Positions 1 to 5,562 of a DNA stretch of 5,562 nt are shown here, in pieces. The stretch is from an uncultured Lachnospiraceae bacterium. Its GTDB lineage: Bacteria; Bacillota; Clostridia; Lachnospirales; Lachnospiraceae. Made by a program: the position numbers and the translations under genes. The stretch is from assembly GCA_905236275.1 (NCBI GenBank), contig CAJOPI010000186.1, forward strand, positions 1 through 5,562, in the 5' to 3' direction. The notes below the pieces were generated by a model. It saw only the letters and a program-made list of their open reading frames with translations. It made no database searches and had not been told where the DNA came from. Within the stretch, counting starts at the first letter, position 1; each line of letters begins with the position of its first letter.

Positions 1-957
1 CGAAAGGTCCATCTTACTTATTTCATAGTCAGTATTCCTTACGTGCTTCTGTACGTCTTCAAGTATCTTGCGGTTGGAGGCTATCGTATCAGCCATGATT
101 CCCATGAGCCATGTGATAAAGCCAAGCATAAGCAGGGTACTTGCAAGAATAAGACTCTGTACGTGTCCCATCGCATTGTGCTGCGCCACAAAGACAAGGA
201 ATCTGATGCCGAGGATAAGACCCGCAAGAAAAGGCACCGTACCTATTATCATAAAAGATGTCAACGGCTTATACATAACATAGCTTCGAAGAATGGTTAT
301 CATTGACTTCTTTATATAGCCTGTCATGCTGCTGAAAAGCCTGCTCGGACGGAGCTCTCTGTTCGTCCTGATAGGAACCGAGGTCATGGGAATCCTGTTC
401 CTTCCTGCCTGCACGATCGTCTCTAAGGTGTAGGTATAGGCATTGGTAACATTAAGCTGCATCGCCGCTTCCCTGCTGTATGCCCTGAAACCCGAAGGTG
501 CATCAGGGATATCCGTTCCGCTGGCCTTCTGCACAACCCAGCTACCAAGATGCTGGAGCTTCTTCTTGATGGGACTGAAATCCTTCGTCTCATCAATCGG
601 TCTCGCACCGATAACGATATCCGATTCACCGTTTATAATAGGTCTTACTATAGTTTCTATATCTTCACCGCAATACTGGTCATCAGCGTCGGTATTAACG
701 ATTATATCCGCCCCGTTTCTGAGACAGGCATCAATCCCTGCCATGAATCCCTTTGCAAGCCCTCTGTTCTGCTTGAAATTCACGACATAATTGACTCCCC
801 ATTCCTTCGCAACCTCGACTGTGTTGTCCTTCGAGCCGTCATTTATTATGAGGTATTCGATCTTGTCAATTCCATCTATATGTTTCGGAAGATCATCCAA
901 AGCAATTCTCAGGGTTTCCGCCTCGTTGTAACAAGGTATCTGAATAATTAATTTCAA
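1..957 (-). CDS. Family 2 glycosyltransferase, polyprenyl-phosphate (DPM1/GtrB-like), 3' end cut by window edge
   Basis: Likely transfers a sugar from a nucleotide-sugar donor to a polyprenyl-phosphate carrier on the inner membrane face, for surface polysaccharide synthesis. The 319 visible residues start with a GT-A fold: IPCYNE at 7-12, INDGSKDNT at 38-46, NRGLAKG at 64-70, and the metal-binding TDADDQY at 89-95. DAPSGFRAYSR at 152-162 is typical of dolichol-phosphate-mannose-synthase relatives. Two hydrophobic segments follow (about 234-258 and 268-289), then a charged tail; this matches GtrB-like enzymes of roughly 310-330 residues, so only a few codons should be missing. I chose the TTG start because GGAG lies 7 bases upstream, no in-frame ATG precedes it, and it puts the first GT-A strand directly at the N-terminus. 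It lies 18 bases after the second Wzz-like gene, suggesting co-transcription. The sugar and exact acceptor cannot be read from the sequence. Confidence 0.9.
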   Translation of the reverse strand, partial: MKLIIQIPCYNEAETLRIALDDLPKHIDGIDKIEYLIINDGSKDNTVEVAKEWGVNYVVNFKQNRGLAKGFMAGIDACLRNGADIIVNTDADDQYCGEDIETIVRPIINGESDIVIGARPIDETKDFSPIKKKLQHLGSWVVQKASGTDIPDAPSGFRAYSREAAMQLNVTNAYTYTLETIVQAGRNRIPMTSVPIRTNRELRPSRLFSSMTGYIKKSMITILRSYVMYKPLTSFMIIGTVPFLAGLILGIRFLVFVAQHNAMGHVQSLILASTLLMLGFITWLMGIMADTIASNRKILEDVQKHVRNTDYEISKMDLS

Positions 958-964
958 TTTAATA

Positions 965-968
965 CTCC
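965..968 (-). promoter_or_regulatory. Shine-Dalgarno GGAG that sets a TTG start for the glycosyltransferase
   Basis: GGAG on the minus strand is 7 bases before TTG at 957-955. The nearby ATG at 970-968 overlaps this site but reads into a stop after three codons, so it cannot start the gene. The frame upstream of TTG contains no other start before the stop codon of the preceding gene. Confidence 0.7.
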
Positions 969-975
969 ATAACTT

Positions 976-2244
976 TTACAAATTAATAATTCCTACTACT
1001 TCTTTTTTCCAGTCGGAAGCCATACTGACCAAAGCCTTAATCTCGCGGTATCTGCTCTTTTCAGTCTCGGAAATTATTACGACCGCATCAGCTTCGGAAA
1101 GGATTCTGCATTCCTCCAGATTTTCCCTGTCTCCCGATATATAAACGGTTTCGTAATGACCGCCGATTGCTTTCTCTATTCCTTCATTTTTCCTTCCAAC
1201 GAGCACAAGCTTTCTGATAGCGGGATGAAGTACCTTTATCTTGTAGCAGAACATATCCATAGACTTTGAAGCCGGAAACGAAAAAATCTTAAATTTTCTT
1301 TCAAGCTCCGCCGACGAAAGAACAAAATCCCCGTAAATCAGATAAAGACTTATTCCCATCACAGTCAGAACAAAGCCTAAAAGCAGTCCCTCTATAAGAC
1401 CTATAAGAATATCCTTTTTCCCTGCTTTAACGGCAGTCTCATGAATAACCTTTTCCGAATCGGGCTTTGAAAGATTATTCATACTGTTGTTGTAATCAAT
1501 AATATTTTTCTTTAAGCTGTTAACTTCATTTAGTTTATTTGACTGGGTCGAAATAAGGTCATTATCGAGAACAGAACTCGTATTTTCATTCTCAATTGAA
1601 ATACTGTGAGGACTGTTGTTCGAAACGGTGCTTTCATAGTAGGCAACTATCTTTTCCTTAAGCATTGAAGCCAGCTGATTCGCGTTTTCCTCATCCTTAT
1701 TCTTAAGGGTTACGGTAACAATACAGGTATTTGTATCCGCAGAGGTTACACAGGCTTCTCTTAAATACCCTTCCTTGATACCCAGCTTCTCCGCAATTTC
1801 CGACCAGCCCTTTCCGTTTACAATATACTGGTTGTAATAGTTTGTAATCTGGTTTTTTACATTCTGATCGCTAATCGCTGTTCCGTTTCCGCTTACTACC
1901 CGAACCTGAAAAGTAGCTCTCACCTCTCGGTAAGGGTCGATACTCATAAGAATCGAATTATTGATATAATCATTCTTTATCTCTATCTGCTTTTCAACAT
2001 CCGAAATCATGCTTGCATACTGCTCACGCATATGTTCATAGCGTTCCATTTTCTCGGCATATTCTTCTTCGGATATCATGCTCTTTCCTTCGATGTAGTT
2101 CGAAGTAACCTTGACATGACGCGCTGTGCGAACAGTAAAAGCTGCGGCAACAACGAGCGTTAACACTATCAGCAGCTTCCTGTGTGCCAATATCCTTAAG
2201 GCAATTTCCCTTAAGTTTGTAGTTGCCTCATAATTATCCGACAT
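976..2244 (-). CDS. Wzz-like polysaccharide co-polymerase with reduced C-terminal domain (second of a tandem pair)
   Basis: A 422-residue membrane protein with the Wzz/capsule co-polymerase layout: a short cytoplasmic N-terminus, TM1 at about 23-38, a large extracytoplasmic region with predicted coiled coil (about 57-92 and 231-258), and TM2 at about 279-304. Such proteins control polysaccharide chain length or help export, usually with a BY-type tyrosine kinase. The segment YINNSILMSID (93-103) matches YLADSVLMNLD in the upstream neighbour, so the two are paralogues. The C-terminal part (about 341-422) starts with a KLVLVG strand and ends SEADAVVIISETEK...KEVVGIINL, resembling the last strands of a BY-kinase. 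There is no Walker A or B and no tyrosine-rich tail. ATG at 2244 is the first start after an in-frame TAG; GGAGG lies 12 bases upstream, a rather long spacing. The class is fairly sure; the exact role is not. Confidence 0.82.
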   Translation of the reverse strand: MSDNYEATTNLREIALRILAHRKLLIVLTLVVAAAFTVRTARHVKVTSNYIEGKSMISEEEYAEKMERYEHMREQYASMISDVEKQIEIKNDYINNSILMSIDPYREVRATFQVRVVSGNGTAISDQNVKNQITNYYNQYIVNGKGWSEIAEKLGIKEGYLREACVTSADTNTCIVTVTLKNKDEENANQLASMLKEKIVAYYESTVSNNSPHSISIENENTSSVLDNDLISTQSNKLNEVNSLKKNIIDYNNSMNNLSKPDSEKVIHETAVKAGKKDILIGLIEGLLLGFVLTVMGISLYLIYGDFVLSSAELERKFKIFSFPASKSMDMFCYKIKVLHPAIRKLVLVGRKNEGIEKAIGGHYETVYISGDRENLEECRILSEADAVVIISETEKSRYREIKALVSMASDWKKEVVGIINL

Positions 2245-2262
2245 CTATTATAAAATCCTCCA

Positions 2263-3810
2263 TCACTGTACTACCGCACCAATAACCTGAGTCTTTCTTT
2301 CAGAGATAAATCTCATTTCCTCATCAATTTCAAAATTCGATGATTTGCCGACATTTTCAAGAACAATGACCACATCCGCATTTGAAGTACTGATGATCAT
2401 ATCAGGGTCATACTTTATCTTAACACCCGATGATATTTCGATACCGCTTCCGCCAATCTCATTCTTAAGTGCTGCTATGAAGGCATCATTCGAGCCCTCA
2501 AAATTTTCGGTTGAAGCAACAAAGACCTTCGTAACCTCTTTGATCTCTGAAAGCGTTTCGATTTCCGCCTTGAAAATTTTTGCAAGCTCCTCACAGCTGT
2601 AGAAATGTGTCTTTCTATAACGAATCTTTCTGAAAAATCCGCTAAGCCCCTTATATGACTCTGCTCCCTGAACAAGCGCATAGGTTTTTACTCCGTAGCG
2701 GTCTTCAAGTGCAAAAACCGAAACCAGCCTGGACGAAAGGATATAACGCAGAAGCCAGAATCCTGCCGCAAGAAAAATTCCAAGAACCGCGCCTATGGCT
2801 ATAAATTTCTTGTTAACGGGATTAACCGTTTTCTTAATCTCTTCCGCGCTTTCTTCAGGCTCTTCCGTTGCCTCTGACTCATCCGTCTCCATCTTTGCAA
2901 GAAGAGTTTCAAGCTCTTCCTCCGACTTTGCCTCTACATAAGCCTTCTCGTCAGAGCCAAGATCCTTCTCGATTGCGGTAATATTTGTCTCGATTGTCTT
3001 TATTAAATTAAGCGCATCAGTTTTTGTCGTAACTATCGTGTTATCAACACCTGTGGTCACCGTACTGTTAATAAGTTTAATCGTATATGGTGTAGCTATA
3101 TTATTTAAGTCTTCGCCTATGCTCTCAATACGTCTTTTTACATAATTTGCTATCGAATCGCAGTACTCAACGCTCGAGCCCTTTACCGAAATATAAAGTA
3201 TGGCACTGTTTACGATATCTTCATCCCCGTTTCCGGCAGCTGAAAGATAAACATTTGTGCCCTGCGGAAAATAATCGCTTGCCGCCACAAGTTCTCTTAC
3301 ATAAGCCGAATCCACACCAAGATACTGGCCTGCTGACCTGTAAAGCTCATCATTCGCAAGTCTCGACTCATAGCTCTTTACTATAAGCTGAAGATTCTGC
3401 TGCTGTATCGAAGCATTATTCATATTACCGGACGTTGTACTTACCATATACTGCAGCTGCTCTGTAACTACATTCGAGCTGTCAAGGTTCATCAGAACCG
3501 AATCTGCAAGATACTGTTCCTTGCCCTGTATAAGCTGCTTATAGAGCGCAATTCTGTGTGCAGTCCTGTCAAGCTTTGCAATTTCCTCCGGATTTTCCTC
3601 CTCCAGAGCTTCCAGTGCCACAGCGGATTTCTGGGATTTTGTTCTCGTCAGGCTTTCATGAACATTCATAGCCCTGAAAGCACCTATGCCTCCTGCCACA
3701 AGAGCAAAAACCAGCATAGAAATGACTATACTCTTCCAATGCTCCAGACAGTAGAGCATCAGATCATCTATCCTTAATTCAACGTCTTCCTCATCAAATC
3801 CACGATTCAT
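2263..3810 (-). CDS. Wzz-like polysaccharide co-polymerase with degenerate BY-kinase-like C-terminal domain (first of a tandem pair)
   Basis: A 515-residue two-helix membrane protein, probably acting in chain-length control or export of a surface polysaccharide. TM1 is at about 27-46. An extracytoplasmic region follows with helical, coiled-coil-prone stretches (about 56-100 and 265-307), then a very acidic segment at 309-325 and TM2 at about 336-357. The cytoplasmic tail of about 155 residues looks like a decayed BY-kinase (MinD/ParA-like) domain: strand VTKVFVAS (426-433) is followed by ENFEGSND where a P-loop GK[ST] should be, then a helix, then SNADVVIVLENVGKSS (476-491) and a final QVIGAVV strand. 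Walker A, Walker B and a tyrosine cluster are absent. ATG at 3810 has AAGGAGG 10 bases upstream. It follows xerD by 35 bases and precedes its paralogue by 18. The fold assignment of the tail is inference by eye. Confidence 0.82.
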   Translation of the reverse strand: MNRGFDEEDVELRIDDLMLYCLEHWKSIVISMLVFALVAGGIGAFRAMNVHESLTRTKSQKSAVALEALEEENPEEIAKLDRTAHRIALYKQLIQGKEQYLADSVLMNLDSSNVVTEQLQYMVSTTSGNMNNASIQQQNLQLIVKSYESRLANDELYRSAGQYLGVDSAYVRELVAASDYFPQGTNVYLSAAGNGDEDIVNSAILYISVKGSSVEYCDSIANYVKRRIESIGEDLNNIATPYTIKLINSTVTTGVDNTIVTTKTDALNLIKTIETNITAIEKDLGSDEKAYVEAKSEEELETLLAKMETDESEATEEPEESAEEIKKTVNPVNKKFIAIGAVLGIFLAAGFWLLRYILSSRLVSVFALEDRYGVKTYALVQGAESYKGLSGFFRKIRYRKTHFYSCEELAKIFKAEIETLSEIKEVTKVFVASTENFEGSNDAFIAALKNEIGGSGIEISSGVKIKYDPDMIISTSNADVVIVLENVGKSSNFEIDEEMRFISERKTQVIGAVVQ

Positions 3811-3820
3811 GAACCGTTAA

Positions 3821-3827
3821 CCTCCTT
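3821..3827 (-). promoter_or_regulatory. Strong Shine-Dalgarno AAGGAGG of the first Wzz-like gene
   Basis: A full AAGGAGG lies 10 bases before ATG at 3810, within the 35-base gap after xerD. That gap has no terminator-like hairpin and no convincing promoter, so translation probably starts on a transcript coming through xerD. It is the best ribosome site in the run of minus-strand genes. Confidence 0.75.
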
Positions 3828-3845
3828 AATAAAAGATATTTTTCC

Positions 3846-4730
3846 TCACCTTCTCGGATGTGCCATCTCATATACTCTCTTCAGTCTTGTCTGTACAAGG
3901 TCGGCATAAACCTGTGTCGTCGAAATATCAGAATGTCCGAGCATTTCCTGTACGGAATGCAGGTCAGCCCCGTTTTCCACAAGATGGACCGCAAAAGAAT
4001 GTCTGAGCGTATGCGGTGTTATATCTGCTTCTATGTCTGCTTTCCTTGCATAAGCTTTTATAAGCTTCCAAAAGCCCTGCCTTGACATTGCGACTCCCGA
4101 ACAGTTAACAAAAAGAGCCTCTTCCATCGGATTTCGGACAAGGGCTTCCCTTGGTCCCGAAAGGTAAGAGGCAAGCGCATTTCTCGCCTCTGCCCCGAAA
4201 GGTATTACCCTGTCCCTGTTTTCGTCATGACAGTCAATATAACCCATTCCAAGATTGACATCGGTTATCTTAAGCGATATGAGCTCGCTCACCCTTATAC
4301 CCGTAGCATAAAGGAGCTCCAGCATCGCCTTGTCCCTTACCTCCTTGGGACTGTCTCCATCAGGTGCTTCAAGAAGCCGTATCACCTCTTCCTGTGTCAT
4401 TATCGTCGGTGCCTTTTTTTCAATCTTTGGAGCCCTTAGATTTTCAGCAGGTGAATATCCTATGGTTCCCTCTTTAACAAGAAAATGAAAGAAAGCCTTC
4501 ACCGATGCAATATTCCTCGAAACGGTCGATGCCGTAAAATTCCTGTTTTCAAGATCAAGAACAAAAAGTGACAGATCCGTTTCCGTAACCTTTGATATGT
4601 CCTCTATTCCCTTTAGTGAAAAATAAACGATAAGCTTCGTCAGATCTCTCCTGTAGGATAATTCGGTATTTACCGAAGCTTTTTTTATATTGTGCAGGTA
4701 TCTTATAAATTCCCCCAACAGTTCTTCCAT
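3846..4730 (-). CDS. xerD: Tyrosine recombinase XerD
   Basis: A 294-residue site-specific recombinase, the usual XerD length; with XerC or a partner it resolves chromosome dimers at dif during division. An N-terminal core-binding (SAM-like) domain covers about 1-95 and the catalytic domain about 108-294. Visible catalytic residues are R146 (ATGIRVSEL), H240 and R243 (HTLRHS), H266 (LGHSDIS) and the nucleophile Y275 (TTQVYADL). The tail RLKRVYEMAHPRR is typical of XerD. The beta-hairpin, which normally reads like GKGNKER and holds the catalytic lysine, reads HDENRDR here (168-174), with Asp169 at the lysine position. ATG at 4730 is preceded 8 bases upstream by GGAGAGGG and is the first ATG after an in-frame TAG. 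It follows a Nudix gene, and the absence of integrase partners or att repeats favours a housekeeping enzyme over a phage one. XerC or another Xer protein is the main alternative. Confidence 0.92.
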   Translation of the reverse strand: MEELLGEFIRYLHNIKKASVNTELSYRRDLTKLIVYFSLKGIEDISKVTETDLSLFVLDLENRNFTASTVSRNIASVKAFFHFLVKEGTIGYSPAENLRAPKIEKKAPTIMTQEEVIRLLEAPDGDSPKEVRDKAMLELLYATGIRVSELISLKITDVNLGMGYIDCHDENRDRVIPFGAEARNALASYLSGPREALVRNPMEEALFVNCSGVAMSRQGFWKLIKAYARKADIEADITPHTLRHSFAVHLVENGADLHSVQEMLGHSDISTTQVYADLVQTRLKRVYEMAHPRR

Positions 4731-4738
4731 TTTTTCTG

Positions 4739-4746
4739 CCCTCTCC
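4739..4746 (-). promoter_or_regulatory. Shine-Dalgarno GGAGAGGG of xerD
   Basis: GGAGAGGG ends 8 bases before ATG at 4730 and supports that start. A second, stronger-looking GGGGAGG further upstream (4762-4768) has no suitably spaced ATG in the xerD frame, so the nearer site is the functional one by position. Confidence 0.6.
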
Positions 4747-4784
4747 GTATAAAAATGCGCACCTCCCCAAGCGCGCTACTTCTC

Positions 4785-4813
4785 ATTATAAAGGGAAGAG
4801 TGCTTAAAAGCAA
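4785..4813 (-). promoter_or_regulatory. Putative sigma-A promoter for xerD and downstream genes
   Basis: On the minus strand, TTGCTT (4813-4808) is followed after exactly 17 bases by a perfect TATAAT (4790-4785). This lies just after the Nudix stop codon. Transcription would start near 4778, giving a leader of about 48 bases before the xerD ATG. The -10 matches consensus 6 of 6 and the -35 matches 3 of 6. With gaps of only 35, 18 and 18 bases downstream, the same promoter could drive the Wzz-like genes and the glycosyltransferase. Confidence 0.6.
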
Positions 4814-4824
4814 GCTATTTTATG

Positions 4825-5361
4825 TCAATCCTTTATGTATACAGCATAACTCATTATTGCGGCAATAGTCTTCGAGTCCTCTATTTCTGCATTAAGGATC
4901 ATTTTCTTAAGCTCTTCAAGGCTGAATTCCCTTATTTCTACGAACTCATCCTCGTCAAGATTCTGTTCCGTTTTCGTAAGCCGGTCAGCTATGTAAATTT
5001 CAATCTTCTCGTTACAGTAGGCAATTGCCGTATCAACGGTAATGAGATGCCTCATTCTGCCTGCGCGATATCCTGTCTCTTCTTCAAGCTCCCTTGCCGC
5101 TGCCGTCTCATATTCCTCATCCCCGTCACGTTTTCCCGCAGGTATCTCGGTAGTTACCCTGTCAAATGCCGGCCTGTACTGACGGACCATGACTATTTTT
5201 CCCTCATCGGTCACAGCTACTACGGCAGCCGCGCCATTGTGAAGCATTATATCGTAATCATGCGTTTTTCCGTTCGGAAGCTCATAGGTATCCACGCAGT
5301 ATTCCAGAATATTAGATTTTCTGAGCAGGTTTCTTTTAAGAAGCTTAAACTTTTTTATCAA
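4825..5361 (-). CDS. Nudix hydrolase, ADP-ribose pyrophosphatase type
   Basis: A cytoplasmic 178-residue Nudix hydrolase, probably cleaving ADP-ribose or a related nucleoside diphosphate sugar to AMP and a sugar phosphate. The Nudix box is perfect: G76, E82, then REL-EEETGY (90-98), with the metal-binding glutamates at 94-95. The preceding VRQYRPAF (59-66) and EIPAGK (72-77) are hallmarks of ADP-ribose pyrophosphatase-type Nudix proteins. After the box the usual SPG stretch is replaced by TAIAYCNEKIEIY (111-123), so the substrate is less certain. I start it at TTG 5361, which has GGAGG 8 bases upstream. The frame stays open upstream to 5538, but that extension would overlap coaX and adds a hydrophobic stretch foreign to this family. 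The gene is divergent from coaX and 94 bases ahead of xerD, a neighbourhood I recall as common in Firmicutes. Confidence 0.9.
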   Translation of the reverse strand: MIKKFKLLKRNLLRKSNILEYCVDTYELPNGKTHDYDIMLHNGAAAVVAVTDEGKIVMVRQYRPAFDRVTTEIPAGKRDGDEEYETAAARELEEETGYRAGRMRHLITVDTAIAYCNEKIEIYIADRLTKTEQNLDEDEFVEIREFSLEELKKMILNAEIEDSKTIAAIMSYAVYIKD

Positions 5362-5449
5362 AATAATATCCTCCAATATTGTTTTTTTCACTTTACTATG
5401 ATAGGCTGTTAAATCATAACACAGAATTGGAGTAAAAAAAAGAAAAGAA
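5362..5449. promoter_or_regulatory. Divergent coaX / Nudix intergenic region with a TATGAT inverted repeat
   Basis: These 88 bases must hold the 5' signals for both divergent genes unless either is expressed from farther away. TATGAT (5397-5402) and its inverse ATCATA (5413-5418) form an inverted repeat with a 10-base spacer. On each strand TATGAT is a plausible -10 box, giving leaders of roughly 40-45 bases in both directions. Neither has a good -35 at the usual distance. A weaker plus-strand option is TTTACT (5392-5397), 17 bases before CATAAC (5415-5420). The arrangement suggests overlapping divergent promoters, but the exact boxes are uncertain. Confidence 0.35.
5370..5374 (-). promoter_or_regulatory. 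Shine-Dalgarno GGAGG that sets a TTG start for the Nudix gene
   Basis: GGAGG on the minus strand lies 8 bases before TTG at 5361-5359, an ideal spacing. The resulting protein begins MIKKFKLLKRN, a normal start for this family. The site decides against the longer open frame that runs into coaX. Confidence 0.75.
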
Positions 5450-5562
5450 ATGATACTTGCAATAGATATGGGAAATACCAACATCGAAGTCGGCTGTATT
5501 GACGGGGACAGGATAATCTTCACAGAACGTCTCTCCACCGATATCAGGAAGACCGAGCTCGA
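5450..5562 (+). CDS. coaX: Type III pantothenate kinase, 5' end only (cut by window edge)
   Basis: Only the first 37 codons are present. The product begins MILAIDMGNTNIEVGCIDGD, matching the canonical N-terminus of CoaX: a first beta strand, then the phosphate-binding D-x-G-N-T motif (Asp6 to Thr10) of the ASKHA fold. CoaX phosphorylates pantothenate in the first step of coenzyme A synthesis, in the cytoplasm, and is characteristically insensitive to CoA feedback. ATG at 5450 puts the motif at its normal distance from the start. The upstream sequence is purine-rich (AAAGAAAAGAA) rather than a clean Shine-Dalgarno; a GGAG at 5429-5432 is 17 bases away, which is too far. An in-frame stop at 5417-5419 limits any upstream extension. 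The gene is divergent from the Nudix hydrolase. Full length would be about 255 residues. Confidence 0.88.
   Translation, partial: MILAIDMGNTNIEVGCIDGDRIIFTERLSTDIRKTEL

Larger units (their letters stand above)
1..4813 (-). other. Probable transcription unit: xerD - Wzz-like 1 - Wzz-like 2 - glycosyltransferase
   Basis: The four minus-strand genes are separated by 35, 18 and 18 bases. I find no stem-loop followed by a T-run in any of these gaps and no convincing promoter in them. The TATAAT promoter upstream of xerD is the only good candidate. The unit probably continues past the left edge into further polysaccharide genes. An internal promoter inside the xerD coding region cannot be excluded. 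Confidence 0.5.

Noticed and set aside
550..951. Plus-strand 133-codon open frame
   Set aside because: It lies wholly antisense to the glycosyltransferase, whose GT-A motifs are unmistakable, and its product has no recognisable domain.
3147..3386. Plus-strand 79-codon frame inside the first Wzz-like gene
   Set aside because: It is antisense to a continuous, well-supported coding region and shows no domain or ribosome site.
3846..4730. Reading the recombinase as a mobile-element integrase
   Set aside because: Length and the C-terminal HPRR tail fit XerD. There is no excisionase, tRNA, att-like repeat or transposon gene nearby, and the neighbours look like ordinary chromosomal genes.
4555..4770. 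Minus-strand 71-codon frame overlapping the xerD start
   Set aside because: It runs in another frame inside the xerD N-terminus, has a TTG start without a spaced ribosome site, and has no recognisable product.
4801..4815. Possible terminator after the Nudix gene (TGCTT-TT-AAGCA)
   Set aside because: The five-base arms leave a two-base loop and no T-run follows. The bases are better explained as part of the xerD promoter.
4822..5412. Plus-strand 196-codon open frame antisense to the Nudix gene
   Set aside because: The minus strand encodes a perfect Nudix box across the same bases. The antisense product is cysteine- and phenylalanine-rich with no family resemblance.
5362..5538. N-terminal extension of the Nudix gene by 59 codons
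   Set aside because: It would overlap the divergent coaX start, places an unexpected hydrophobic stretch before the catalytic domain, and ignores the well-spaced GGAGG-TTG start.

Overview
The window looks like chromosomal DNA from a low-to-mid GC Clostridia-type Firmicute, plausibly Lachnospiraceae. This rests on AGGAGG-type ribosome sites, TTG starts backed by Shine-Dalgarno sequences, and the style of the proteins; no marker gene fixes the taxon. Coding density is high. I see no rRNA, tRNA, insertion sequence, CRISPR array or riboswitch.

One gene at the right edge runs on the plus strand and the other five run on the minus strand. From right to left: the 5' end of coaX (type III pantothenate kinase, 5450 onward, cut by the window edge); an 88-bp divergent intergenic region; a Nudix hydrolase of the ADP-ribose pyrophosphatase type (4825-5361); a 94-bp gap with a good sigma-A-like promoter; a XerD-type tyrosine recombinase (3846-4730); two consecutive Wzz-like polysaccharide co-polymerase proteins (2263-3810 and 976-2244); and a membrane-anchored family 2 glycosyltransferase (1-957) whose last codons lie beyond the left edge.

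The minus-strand genes from xerD leftward are separated by only 35, 18 and 18 bases, with no terminator or clear internal promoter, so they could form one transcript. The two Wzz-like proteins and the glycosyltransferase look like the start of a cell-surface polysaccharide locus: the glycosyltransferase would load a sugar onto a lipid carrier and the Wzz-like pair would influence chain length or export. coaX, the Nudix gene and xerD look like housekeeping genes beside which that locus sits.

The most interesting signals are: two tandem, diverged Wzz paralogues that each carry what looks like a shrunken C-terminal BY-kinase-like domain without Walker motifs; a XerD whose beta-hairpin lacks the expected catalytic lysine; and a Nudix protein with a perfect Nudix box but without the downstream proline typical of ADP-ribose pyrophosphatases. 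None amounts to a proven new system. The pseudokinase-like Wzz pair is the best candidate for something poorly described.
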